This document shows positions 30,550 to 39,358 of a stretch of 64,000 bases of DNA, piece by piece (the stretch's first letter is position 1; each line of letters starts with the position of its first letter). This DNA comes from Escherichia hormaechei_A (lineage in GTDB: Bacteria; Pseudomonadota; Gammaproteobacteria; Enterobacterales; Enterobacteriaceae): assembly GCA_042434945.1 (NCBI GenBank), contig CP170191.1:1240001-1304000 (forward strand), in the 5' to 3' direction. Under the pieces are notes generated by a model, which was not told where the DNA came from, did not search any database, and saw only the letters and a program-made list of their open reading frames with translations. A program made the position numbers and the translations under genes.

Positions 30550-31671
30550 TCAGTCCTCAAAAAACCAGTACCCGCTGTTCACCAGCGCGGCCAGCATGGC
30601 GAGGAAGGAGGGATCGTCCAGTGCGTCGCCAAAGGTATCCGCAGTCAGCACCATATGGCTGGCAATCGCTTCCAGCGCCGGGCGATGCGGAGAGTCCAGG
30701 CGCTCGCCGTTGACGAATACCTCTTCGCCAATGCGCAGTACGCGTAATCCGCCCAGACGAACCAGCTTATCGCCCTGCTGGAGCGCATCATAAATTTCAT
30801 CTGGCTGATAAGGCGGTTCCGGCGGCGCGATATCCAGTTCATGACGTGACTGGGATATAAACTCGCCAAACCATTGCTTAAAGTGTTCCGGCTGGTTGAT
30901 CAATTCGAGCATCATCTCACGCAGTTTATCCATTTCTTGCGGCAGAACGTCCGCAGGATGAGCGCGAGGTGGAACATCCGGATCGCTGTAGTAGTTGCCG
31001 CCCAGTTCACGTTGCAGCACATAATCGGCAAATCCGCTAATTAATTCCCGCGTATTTGGCGCGCGAAAACCCACGGAATAGTTCATCGCATTTTCCAGCG
31101 CGTAGCCTTCATGCGGGAATCCTGGCGGAATATAAAGAATATCGCCAGGCTCCAGCTCTTCATCGATGATGGCTTCGAACGGATCGACCTGTAACAGATC
31201 CGGGTGTGGGCAGTGCTGTTTCATTTGCAGCTTTTCGCCCACTCGCCAGCGACGACGTCCGGTACCCTGAATGATAAACACGTCGTACTGATCGAGATGC
31301 GGGCCGACGCCGCCGCCAGGTACAGAAAAAGAGATCATCAGATCATCAATACGCCAGTCCGGTAGTTCACGGAACGGTCGCATCAGCGCGGCGGTCGGCT
31401 CATGCCAGTGATTTACTGCTTGCACTAACAATGACCAGTTAGTTTCACCGAGATGATCGTAGCTTTCGAACGGACCGTGGCTGACCTGCCATTTGCCATC
31501 CTGGTGACTGACCAGTCGACTGTCGACTTCGCTTTCCATCGCCAGACCCGCCAACTCGTCTGGAGAGATCGGGTCAATAAAATTATTAAAGCCGCGTTTT
31601 AACACCACCGGGCGTTTCTGCCAGTGACGTTCAAGAAAATCGGGCCAGTTAAGAGTGAGTTGGTATTCCAT
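30550..31671 (-). CDS. roxA: 50S ribosomal protein L16 arginine 3-hydroxylase RoxA (YcfD)
   Basis: A 373-residue JmjC-type Fe(II)/2-oxoglutarate oxygenase that hydroxylates Arg81 of ribosomal protein L16. The iron-binding facial triad is seen as GPHLDQYDVF (HxD, ~residue 125) and the distal His in GFPHEGYALENAMNYSVGFRAP. The first ~300 residues match K-12. From QQGDKLVRLGG the sequence changes to a diverged type (EEVFVNGERLDSPHRPALEAIASHMVLTADTFG). The gene is therefore a hybrid with a junction near 30760-30790. Confidence 0.95.
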   Translation of the reverse strand: MEYQLTLNWPDFLERHWQKRPVVLKRGFNNFIDPISPDELAGLAMESEVDSRLVSHQDGKWQVSHGPFESYDHLGETNWSLLVQAVNHWHEPTAALMRPFRELPDWRIDDLMISFSVPGGGVGPHLDQYDVFIIQGTGRRRWRVGEKLQMKQHCPHPDLLQVDPFEAIIDEELEPGDILYIPPGFPHEGYALENAMNYSVGFRAPNTRELISGFADYVLQRELGGNYYSDPDVPPRAHPADVLPQEMDKLREMMLELINQPEHFKQWFGEFISQSRHELDIAPPEPPYQPDEIYDALQQGDKLVRLGGLRVLRIGEEVFVNGERLDSPHRPALEAIASHMVLTADTFGDALDDPSFLAMLAALVNSGYWFFED

Positions 31672-31762
31672 ATTTTTGTATTCCGCAGGCTCTTACTGAG
31701 ACGGATTATAACGGAAGCACCGCCCCCTGACTGCGAGATCCGCGTATTTTTCACATTTCGGG

Positions 31763-33226
31763 TCAACTATCGTTCGATACGGGATGCTGGCGGCCAAAAA
31801 TGACTTCCATACGGGCACCGCCCAGCAAACTTTCACCGGTTTCAATCTTGCCCTCGTACTGATCGACGATTTCCCTGGCGACGGATAATCCGACGCCCTG
31901 GCCTGGCCGCAGCGTATCGGCGCGCTGGCCGCGATCGAACACCACTTCGCGTTTATTACAGGGAATGCCAGGACCATCATCCTCAACGATAATATGCAGT
32001 TCGTTATCCGTTACCCGCGCGGACACCTCGACAAACTCCAGACAATATTTGCAGGCGTTATCGAGCAGGTTTCCCATCACTTCCATAAAGTCATTTTTCT
32101 CACCGACAAAGCTAATTTCCGGTGAGATATCCAGACTGATGTTGACCCCTTTACGCTGGTACACCTTGTTCAGCGCAGAGGTGAGGTTATCCAGCAGCGG
32201 GGCTACCGGGTGCAGTTCACGGCTCAACAGGGCGCTTCCGGAACGCATGCTCGCGCGGTGCAGGTAATAGCCGATCTGCTGTGAAATACGGCTGATTTGT
32301 TCCAGCATCACCGGCTCGGCGTCATCCACGCTCATTTTCGAACTGCGCATGGAACGCAGGGTACTCTGCATCACGGCCAGCGGGGTTTTCAGGCTGTGCG
32401 TAAGGTCGGTGAGCGTCGTGCGATACTTGTCGTAGCGTTCACGTTCGCTTTTCAGCAGGCGGTTGAGGTTGCGCACCAGGCTGGTCAGCTCACGCGTGGT
32501 CTCCGGGTTTAGCTTCTCGCGGTGATGTTCCTCCAGCTCGCGCACCTCTTTGGCAAGGGATTCAATCGGGCGGAGGCTCCACCACGCAGCAACCCACAGG
32601 AGAGGGATCACCAGCAGCAGGTTGGCAGCCAGAACATACACAAACCAGTTCCAGACCATATACGAGCGTTTCAGCTCAACCGGTATGGTATCGATCACCA
32701 CAATGGTTAACTGCGGCATGTTCAGGGTGGCGGGGTAAAGGTTGATGGCCACAGAGTGGGTCATCTCCGTGTCGTCATCTTCGGCACGGATCTCATTTAG
32801 CTTGATCTGTAAGGCGCGATCGTCACGCAGCAGGCTGCTGGTGGAGTTGAGGTCGGCTTCTATTTCATGAAAACCGTTGGTTTTCAGCCATTCCGGACGG
32901 ATGCGCTTTTTCAACCACGGGACATCGCGCTGGGCCCAAAGCAATTTCCCTTTTTCATCATAGATCAGCGCCAGCGTCGGGCTCTGCTGATTCAGGTTTT
33001 CCGGCATCTCGACGGTGATTCGGTTGTTCTCCCACTTCGCCAGGGTATAAAACAGGTTACTTTCGCCGCGAAGCAGGCGGAAGGTGGTTTTATCGAAGCT
33101 CACGCTATAACCGACCAACGCCACCATCCCATAAGAGAGCGACAGCACCAGCACGACGGCGGCGGTTGCCAGCAAAAAGCGAACCCGCAGCGAAAGGGGT
33201 AAAATGTGGCGCAATATCCCTTTCAT
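31763..33226 (-). CDS. phoQ: Sensor histidine kinase PhoQ
   Basis: A 487-residue inner-membrane kinase/phosphatase that senses low Mg2+, acid pH and cationic peptides and controls PhoP. It has TM1 (FLLATAAVVLVLSLSYGMVAL), a periplasmic PDC sensor with the acidic patch EDDDTEMTHSV, TM2 (FVYVLAANLLLVIPLLWVAAW) and HAMP. The DHp phospho-His lies in DLTHSLKTPLAVMQS (~277), followed by the HATPase with MGNLLDNACKYC and EDDGPGIP. It starts 1 base after phoP. Diverged from K-12. Confidence 0.96.
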   Translation of the reverse strand: MKGILRHILPLSLRVRFLLATAAVVLVLSLSYGMVALVGYSVSFDKTTFRLLRGESNLFYTLAKWENNRITVEMPENLNQQSPTLALIYDEKGKLLWAQRDVPWLKKRIRPEWLKTNGFHEIEADLNSTSSLLRDDRALQIKLNEIRAEDDDTEMTHSVAINLYPATLNMPQLTIVVIDTIPVELKRSYMVWNWFVYVLAANLLLVIPLLWVAAWWSLRPIESLAKEVRELEEHHREKLNPETTRELTSLVRNLNRLLKSERERYDKYRTTLTDLTHSLKTPLAVMQSTLRSMRSSKMSVDDAEPVMLEQISRISQQIGYYLHRASMRSGSALLSRELHPVAPLLDNLTSALNKVYQRKGVNISLDISPEISFVGEKNDFMEVMGNLLDNACKYCLEFVEVSARVTDNELHIIVEDDGPGIPCNKREVVFDRGQRADTLRPGQGVGLSVAREIVDQYEGKIETGESLLGGARMEVIFGRQHPVSNDS

Positions 33227-33898
33227 TTAGCGTAATTCGAACAGGTAGCCCTGACCACGCACGGTGGTGATCACGTCATGCGGGTACTGCGCCTGAATTT
33301 TTTTACGCAGGCGACCCATCAGCACGTCAATGGTGTGGCTTTCGCGCAGCTCGGCATCCGGATAGAGCTGAAGCATCAGGGAATCTTTGCTCACCACTTT
33401 ACCGTTGTTACGGATCAGCGTTTCCATGATGGTGTATTCGAATGCGGTCAGCTTGATCACTTCATCATTAATAGAAAATTCGCGGCGAGAGAGGTCCACC
33501 TGGAACGGCGGCAGAGAGATAACCTGTGACGCCAGCCCGCTGTTGCGGCGCAGCAGCGCCTGCATACGCGCGGCGACTTCTTCAATATGGAAGGGTTTGG
33601 TCACGTAGTCATCCGCGCCAGCGCTCAGGACTTCAACCTTGTCCTGCCAGCCTTCGCGGGCAGTCAGCACCAGCACCGGCAGGGAAACGTCATGGCTACG
33701 CCAGCGGCGGATAAGGGACAATCCGTCTTCATCCGGCAGCCCTAAATCGACAATGGCGATGTCCGGCAGGTGTTCATTGAGATAATAATCGGCCTCTTTT
33801 GCGTCTTCAGCATCATCCACCTGATGACCCATCTCCTGAAGTTGAACTTTCAGGTGATGACGTAGCAATGCGTTATCCTCAACAACCAGTACGCGCAT
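33227..33898 (-). CDS. phoP: Response regulator PhoP
   Basis: A 223-residue OmpR/PhoB-type activator. The receiver has the phospho-Asp in IAIVDLGLPDEDG (residue 51) and Lys in YVTKPFH. The winged-helix DNA-binding domain ends in TVRGQGYLFELR. Tandem ATGs (GTGATGATGCGC) allow 223 or 224 residues. Differences from K-12 (LQEMGHQ, REGWQDK, AARMQALLRR) mark a non-E. coli orthologue. No clear GTTTA-N5-GTTTA PhoP box lies in the 48 bases separating it from the upstream ORF. Confidence 0.96.
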   Translation of the reverse strand: MRVLVVEDNALLRHHLKVQLQEMGHQVDDAEDAKEADYYLNEHLPDIAIVDLGLPDEDGLSLIRRWRSHDVSLPVLVLTAREGWQDKVEVLSAGADDYVTKPFHIEEVAARMQALLRRNSGLASQVISLPPFQVDLSRREFSINDEVIKLTAFEYTIMETLIRNNGKVVSKDSLMLQLYPDAELRESHTIDVLMGRLRKKIQAQYPHDVITTVRGQGYLFELR

Positions 33899-33946
33899 CA
33901 TCACTTCTCCCTTTATAAATGGTATGAATAGTTTAACGCTGATTAT

Positions 33947-34255
33947 TCAGGTTGACACCAGCGCAATGAAATTAAATGATTTTTTCATGCTCCCGAACAC
34001 AGGGGGGATGACGCCAGGCACCTGATTATTAAGTATGTTGACCTGAGCCTGGTTCATATCACCCACCCAACTCACGTAAGCCTCATGCGCCCCCAGCAGG
34101 CGCGGGTAATATAAACTGACTTGTTTTCGCAAGCTTTCGCAATCCCGATAAAACAGCCATCCGTTTATGAACTGTTGAAGGCGAGTCGCTTTTTGGACAG
34201 CACGGGCACGCCAGTTTTGTAAATATTGCCCTTTTTTTTGTAAGGATGTTCTCAC
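33947..34255 (-). CDS. Uncharacterised 102-residue protein upstream of phoPQ
   Basis: An ORF of 102 residues on the phoPQ strand, ending 48 bases before phoP. It starts MRTSLQKKGQYLQNWRAR and is basic and helical at the N-terminus with aromatic-rich stretches (LFYRDCESLRKQVSLYYPRL). There is no signal peptide, membrane helix or motif I recognise. In K-12 nothing separates purB from phoP here. It could be a real accessory gene co-transcribed with phoPQ, or a chance ORF in a low-GC insertion. A plausible AAGGA Shine-Dalgarno precedes the ATG. Confidence 0.45.
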   Translation of the reverse strand: MRTSLQKKGQYLQNWRARAVQKATRLQQFINGWLFYRDCESLRKQVSLYYPRLLGAHEAYVSWVGDMNQAQVNILNNQVPGVIPPVFGSMKKSFNFIALVST

Positions 34256-34267
34256 TATGCCTGGCTT

Positions 34268-34301
34268 TGTCTACGCTTATTTTATGGTGCGAAATTAGAT
34301 T
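34268..34301 (+). promoter_or_regulatory. PhoP-box-like sequence with a -10, divergent from phoP
   Basis: TGTCTA-CGCTT-ATTTTA (34268-34284) resembles the PhoP direct repeat (T/G)GTTTA-N5-(T/G)GTTTA. TAGATT follows 11 bases later as a possible -10. This spacing is typical of PhoP-activated promoters, but the second half site is weak. It would drive the rightward ORF at 34373. Confidence 0.3.
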
Positions 34302-34372
34302 TGCATAAGATGTGCCAGAAAAGCAGCATTTTTACACAACAAAACAGCAATATAGCGAGTAAAGAGGACTTT

Positions 34373-34765
34373 ATGGAATGGAAGGTTGTTGAGACTATTG
34401 CGAGCCCGGAAAGCGGAACCATCTTTTGCAAAGTTGAAACACAGTATGGCCTGAATTATATCCTGTGGTTAAAGGGAGATTATTACGTTCGTACAGGTGA
34501 AATCATCACCACTTCAAACCAGGGGATCCTGATTAACGATCGGCGGCGTAGAGTATGGATAGCGCAGGCAATGCCCTTTACATCAATAGGCTGGATGGGG
34601 TTCATACAGAAAAACGCGTGTCCAGGCAACCGACAGGAGATGGATCGCCCGTGCACGGCTGAAATCCCGTGCCAGTTCAAACTGTGCCCGTTCGGCTTAA
34701 AACGGTATATTCCGGAAAGTTATTCCACGGCAAAAAATAACATTCAGCCTGACGGCAGGCTCTAA
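34373..34765 (+). CDS. Uncharacterised 130-residue protein between phoP and purB
   Basis: The ATG at 34373 follows AAAGAGGAC. The first ~60 residues (MEWKVVETIASPESGTIFCK..., LNYILWLKGDYYVRTGEI) look like a compact folded beta domain. The rest is Cys/Pro-rich and unstructured (CPGNRQEMDRPCTAEIPCQF). The tail may result from a frameshift in a shorter gene. I do not recognise the family. It is divergent from the 33947 ORF. Confidence 0.4.
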   Translation: MEWKVVETIASPESGTIFCKVETQYGLNYILWLKGDYYVRTGEIITTSNQGILINDRRRRVWIAQAMPFTSIGWMGFIQKNACPGNRQEMDRPCTAEIPCQFKLCPFGLKRYIPESYSTAKNNIQPDGRL

Positions 34766-34851
34766 TCCCGGCAAAACAGATAATGTGACGTGAAATGTCG
34801 GCTCGATGATGTAAAGCAGCCCCCTTTCCAGGTGGAAAGGGGGAAGGGCGA

Positions 34852-36222
34852 TTATTTCAGCTCATCAACCATGGTGATGGCGCGACCAATGTAGTTTGCC
34901 GGCGTCATCGCTTTCAGGCGGGCTTTCTCTTCTTCTGGCAACGCCAGACCGTCGATAAACTGCTTCATGCCTTCGGCGTCAACGCGCTTACCACGAGTCA
35001 GCTCTTTCAGCTTCTCGTACGGTTTTTCGATGCCATAGCGACGCATAACTGTCTGGATTGGTTCAGCCAGCACTTCCCAGTTGTGATCCAGTTCATCCAG
35101 CAGATGGTCACGGTTCACTTCCAGTTTGCTCACGCCTTTCAGGGTGGATTGATATGCAATCAAGGCATAACCGATACCCACGCCGAGGTTACGCAGCACG
35201 GTAGAGTCGGTCAGGTCACGCTGCCAGCGGGAAACCGGCAGTTTGCTTGCCAGATGCTGCAATACCGCGTTGGAAAGGCCCAGATTCCCTTCGGAGTTTT
35301 CGAAGTCGATCGGGTTAACTTTATGCGGCATGGTGGAAGAACCAATCTCACCAGCAATGGTTTTCTGTTTGAAGTGGTTAAGGGCGATATAACCCCAGAC
35401 GTCACGGTCAAAGTCGATCAGAATAGTGTTGAAGCGCGCAACGCAATCAAACAGTTCGGCAATGTAGTCGTGCGGTTCGATCTGGGTGGTGTACGGGTTC
35501 CACTGAATACCCAGCGAGGTGACGAACTCTTCGCTGAACTGATGCCAGTCAACTTCCGGGTAAGCGGCGATGTGGGCGTTATAGTTACCGACCGCGCCGT
35601 TGATTTTGCCGAGGATCTCCACCTGGTTAAGCTGGCGGTACTGGCGCTCCATACGGTAGGCGACGTTTGCCATCTCTTTACCGATGGTTGACGGCGTGGC
35701 TGGCTGACCGTGGGTACGAGACAGCAGCGGGATATCGCGATACTGAACGGCGAGATCTTTAATGCCATCAATCAGTTGACGCCAGTATGGCAGGATCACT
35801 TCATCACGCGCGGTTTTCAGCATTAATGCGTGGGAGAGGTTATTGATATCTTCCGAAGTACAGGCAAAGTGGATGAATTCAGAAACCGCGTGCAGTTCCG
35901 GGATCTCCGCCACTTTTTCTTTCAGGAAATACTCAACCGCTTTAACGTCGTGGTTAGTGGTACGCTCGATAGTTTTGATGCGCGCCGCATCTTCTTCGCT
36001 GAAACTGGCGACGATTGCATCAAGGTAACCGATTGCGTCGGCAGCAAAAGCAGGAACTTCCTTGATCGCTGCGTGCGCGGCCAGTTTTTGCAGCCAACGT
36101 ACTTCAACTTGTACACGGAATTTCAGCAAACCATATTCGCTGAAAATCCCGCGCAGCGCGCTGACTTTATCGCCGTAGCGTCCATCGACAGGGGAAACGG
36201 CGGTCAGTGAGGATAATTCCAT
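34852..36222 (-). CDS. purB: Adenylosuccinate lyase
   Basis: A 456-residue fumarase/aspartase-superfamily enzyme acting twice in purine synthesis: SAICAR to AICAR and adenylosuccinate to AMP. It carries the family signature GSSTMPHKVNPIDFENSEGN (~residue 295), with catalytic residues in TTNHDVKAVEYFLKEK and LSRTHGQPATPSTIGKE. It matches K-12 as I remember it, marking the start of another K-12-like tract after the diverged phoPQ. It follows hflD with 3 bases between them, as in E. coli. Confidence 0.97.
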   Translation of the reverse strand: MELSSLTAVSPVDGRYGDKVSALRGIFSEYGLLKFRVQVEVRWLQKLAAHAAIKEVPAFAADAIGYLDAIVASFSEEDAARIKTIERTTNHDVKAVEYFLKEKVAEIPELHAVSEFIHFACTSEDINNLSHALMLKTARDEVILPYWRQLIDGIKDLAVQYRDIPLLSRTHGQPATPSTIGKEMANVAYRMERQYRQLNQVEILGKINGAVGNYNAHIAAYPEVDWHQFSEEFVTSLGIQWNPYTTQIEPHDYIAELFDCVARFNTILIDFDRDVWGYIALNHFKQKTIAGEIGSSTMPHKVNPIDFENSEGNLGLSNAVLQHLASKLPVSRWQRDLTDSTVLRNLGVGIGYALIAYQSTLKGVSKLEVNRDHLLDELDHNWEVLAEPIQTVMRRYGIEKPYEKLKELTRGKRVDAEGMKQFIDGLALPEEEKARLKAMTPANYIGRAITMVDELK

Positions 36223-36225
36223 AGA

Positions 36226-36867
36226 TCACAACTCCGGGGTTAAATGAGCAAGAATTTGTTTTGCCTGAGTGGTCAGGCGATTACGAGAAAACATCAGTTG
36301 CAGACGTCCGCCGCCGACCTGGTGCCAGAGCACGGCGGCGCGAATGCCTGCCAGCAGGGTTGCGCGAACTTTCGCCTGCACTTGTGGGCTTTGCAGTACA
36401 GCAGGGGAACCGGTGACCTGAATGCGCGGGCCAAGCGGGCTAATCACATCAACATAGATAGCAGCCATCGCGCTCATCAGCGTTTCGGACTGTAAATCGA
36501 AGTGTTCGAGCTGGCGTTGCAGGCCGTTGATCCGGTTGCCCAGAGTGTCGAGCGCGCCTTTCGCTGAGGAGAGTTTGCGCTCAAGCACCATCAAGCTGAG
36601 TGTGTAGCGGGTTAATTCGGCGTTTAAGCCCTGGCGACTGCTGGCATTGAGCACGCCGAGCAGGGTTTCCAGCCCGACGCGCAGGTTGGCTTCGCTACCG
36701 CCAAAAACCGCCAGCGTCGAGCTGGGGTTCATATCAATAATACTGTTGAGTGAGACGTGTAGCGCATCGGCATCACAATGCCCCTGGTGAGCGAGTTGTT
36801 GCACCAGGCGTGCCGACTGACAAATACCGGCCAGGGCGAGGGTGATGTCATAGTAATTCTTTGCCAC
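36226..36867 (-). CDS. hflD: HflD, lambda lysogenization regulator homologue
   Basis: A 213-residue, all-helical peripheral membrane protein that in E. coli binds phage lambda CII and lowers its activity. The GTG at 36867 gives MAKNYYDITLALAG, the annotated start; a GTG two codons upstream is possible. K-12-like. It lies between mnmA and purB in the usual operon. Confidence 0.93.
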   Translation of the reverse strand: MAKNYYDITLALAGICQSARLVQQLAHQGHCDADALHVSLNSIIDMNPSSTLAVFGGSEANLRVGLETLLGVLNASSRQGLNAELTRYTLSLMVLERKLSSAKGALDTLGNRINGLQRQLEHFDLQSETLMSAMAAIYVDVISPLGPRIQVTGSPAVLQSPQVQAKVRATLLAGIRAAVLWHQVGGGRLQLMFSRNRLTTQAKQILAHLTPEL

Positions 36868-36902
36868 GTTCACTGCTTCCTTGTTTTAAGTAAAGATAAT
36901 AA

Positions 36903-38009
36903 TCAGACCGGCAGCGGCAGACGCTGCTCAATAATACCGCCACCGAGGCACACTTCACCGTTATAGAAGACGGCAGACTGGCCCGGCGTCACGGCGGCAA
37001 CCGGTTCATCGAAAATCACTTCAATGCGATCATCGTCCAGCGCCTTGACGGTGCAAGGGATATCGGTCTGGCGATAGCGGGTTTTTACCGTGCAACGCAT
37101 AGTGCCGGTGAATGGTTCGCGATCGACCCAGTGCAACTGCTGGGCAATCAACCCGACAGACATCAGCCGCGGGTGTTCATGGCCCTGAGCGACAACCAGA
37201 ATGTTGTTTTCGACGTCTTTGTCCACCACATACCACGGTTCTTCGGTACCTTCTTTGGTGCCACCGATACCCAGACCTTTACGCTGACCGAGAGTGTGAT
37301 ACATCAGCCCCTGGTGCTCACCAATTTCATCGCCATCGACGGTAATGATTTTGCCCGGTTGCGCCGGGAGATAACGGCCCAGGAACTCGCGGAATTTACG
37401 TTCGCCAATGAAGCAAATGCCGGTAGAGTCTTTTTTCTTCGCGGTGACCAGACCAAGATCTTCAGCAATCTTACGCACCTGCGGTTTTTCCAGTTCGCCG
37501 ACCGGGAACAGGCTTTGCGCAATCTGCTCATGGCTGAGCGTATAAAGGAAGTAGCTCTGGTCTTTATTGCTGTCCAGACCACGCAGCAGGCGGCTCTTGC
37601 CATCGACATCGGCCCGACGTACGTAATGACCGGTAGCGATATAATCGGCACCTAAATCTTCGGCGGCAAATTCGAGGAAGGCTTTAAATTTGATCTCTTT
37701 GTTGCACAGAATATCCGGATTCGGCGTGCGACCGGCTTTATATTCGGCAAGGAACAGTTCGAAGACGTTGTCCCAGTACTCGGCAGCAAAGTTAACGGTG
37801 TGCAGTTCAATGCCGAGCTTGTCGCAGACAGCCTGGGCATCAGCCAGATCCGCTGCCGCTGTGCAATATTCCTCACCGTCGTCTTCTTCCCAGTTCTTCA
37901 TAAACAGGCCTTCGACCTGATATCCCTGTTGTTGCAACAGCCAGGCAGAAACGGAGGAATCGACACCGCCGGACATGCCGACGATTACTTTTTTTGCGGT
38001 TTCAGACAT
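36903..38009 (-). CDS. mnmA: tRNA 2-thiouridylase MnmA
   Basis: A 368-residue enzyme that inserts sulfur at U34 of Lys, Glu and Gln tRNAs. The start at 38009 gives MSETAKKVIVGMSGGVDSS, containing the PP-loop SGGVDSS. Catalytic cysteines are in TPNPDILCNKEIKF (~102) and DSTGICFIGER (~199). K-12-like and full length. Operon with hflD and purB. Confidence 0.96.
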   Translation of the reverse strand: MSETAKKVIVGMSGGVDSSVSAWLLQQQGYQVEGLFMKNWEEDDGEEYCTAAADLADAQAVCDKLGIELHTVNFAAEYWDNVFELFLAEYKAGRTPNPDILCNKEIKFKAFLEFAAEDLGADYIATGHYVRRADVDGKSRLLRGLDSNKDQSYFLYTLSHEQIAQSLFPVGELEKPQVRKIAEDLGLVTAKKKDSTGICFIGERKFREFLGRYLPAQPGKIITVDGDEIGEHQGLMYHTLGQRKGLGIGGTKEGTEEPWYVVDKDVENNILVVAQGHEHPRLMSVGLIAQQLHWVDREPFTGTMRCTVKTRYRQTDIPCTVKALDDDRIEVIFDEPVAAVTPGQSAVFYNGEVCLGGGIIEQRLPLPV

Positions 38010-38062
38010 TGGATCACTCACGACATTGAACTTCAAGGCGGCGTATTCTATCACGCAGCCTT

Positions 38063-38524
38063 TTAGATGACACCCTTTGTAAAAGGCCAGTTAAAATCGC
38101 CAATCATCTCCAGCGGATAACGTTGCCCGCTTTGATAACAACGAATACTTTCCGCCACCAGCGGCGAACGAAGATTTGACGCCTGTAAAATTTCTTCGGC
38201 GCTGACCCAACGGCAGCAGTCGATATCGCTGTCATGAGGCTGGGTCGGGCATATTTGCTCAAGCTCAATGGCAAAGAGGAAACGCAAAAACGGCGTTTTA
38301 TCTGGCGCAATCCACTGATGCATACGAATAAAGTGTTGCGGCTGCGCGCTGATGCCGGTTTCTTCCCACAGTTCACGGGCGGCGGCTTCCACTAAGGTTT
38401 CATCGGCTTCCAGATGCCCGGCAGGTTGGTTCCATAACGCTTTACCATTAATCGTCTCTTCAACGACTAAAAATTTGCCTTCTGCGTGCACCACGCAAGC
38501 AACGGTAACGTGCGGTTTAAACAT
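38063..38524 (-). CDS. nudJ: Nudix hydrolase NudJ
   Basis: A 153-residue Nudix phosphatase acting on HMP-PP and nucleoside tri/diphosphates. The Nudix box [23 protein letters not shown] runs from about residue 36. It follows rluE by 9 bases on the same strand. K-12-like. Confidence 0.95.
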
Positions 38525-38533
38525 TTTGCATCC

Positions 38534-39187
38534 TTAATCTGTCACTTCTCGCCATTCGCCATTGGCAAGATTATCCAAAGAGTAATCTCCCATCGCATAG
38601 CGAATCAGTCGCAGCGTAGGGAAACCAACATGGGCGGTCATGCGGCGCACCTGGCGATTACGTCCTTCATATAAGGTGATCTTCAGCCAGCTGGTGGGAA
38701 TACTTTTGCGTTCACGAATTGGTGGATTCCGCGGCCATAACCACGCGGGTTCGTCAACCAGCTCCGCGCCTGCGGGCAGGGTAGGGCCATCATTTAAGGT
38801 TACGCCATTGCGCAAGGCTTCAAGTGCGTCTTGTGTGGGAATACCTTCCACCTGCACATAATAGATTTTTCCGGTGCGTTTACCCGGCTGGGTTAAACGC
38901 GCCTGCAACGCGCCGTTATTGGTCAGCACCAGCAACCCTTCGCTATCGCGGTCAAGGCGACCTGCTGCATAAACGCCCTGAACCGGGATGAATTCTTTTA
39001 ATGTTTTGCGTCCGGCTTCATCGGTGAACTGCGGAAGAACATCGTAGGGTTTATTGAAGAGGATCACACGCGTGGGCTGGTTTTCAGGTTTACGCCTGGT
39101 AGAACGTTGCGAGCTGAATCGCTTAACCTGGTGATTTCTAAAAGAAGTTTTTTGCATGGTATTTTCAGAGATTATGAATTGCCGCAT
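38534..39187 (-). CDS. rluE: 23S rRNA pseudouridine(2457) synthase RluE
   Basis: A 217-residue RsuA-family pseudouridine synthase for U2457 of 23S rRNA. The catalytic Asp is in [19 protein letters not shown] (~residue 78). The N-terminus is basic ([25 protein letters not shown]). A second ATG at residue 11 is an alternative start. It diverges from icd. K-12-like. Confidence 0.95.
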
Positions 39188-39358
39188 TATAGCCTAATAA
39201 CGCGCATCTTTCATGACGGCAAACAATAGGGTAGTATTGACAAGCCAATTACAAATCATTAACAAAAAATTGCTCTAAAGCATCCGTATCGCAGGACGCA
39301 AACGCATATGCAACGTGGTGGCAGACGAGCAAACCAGTAGCGCTCGAAGGAGAGGTGA

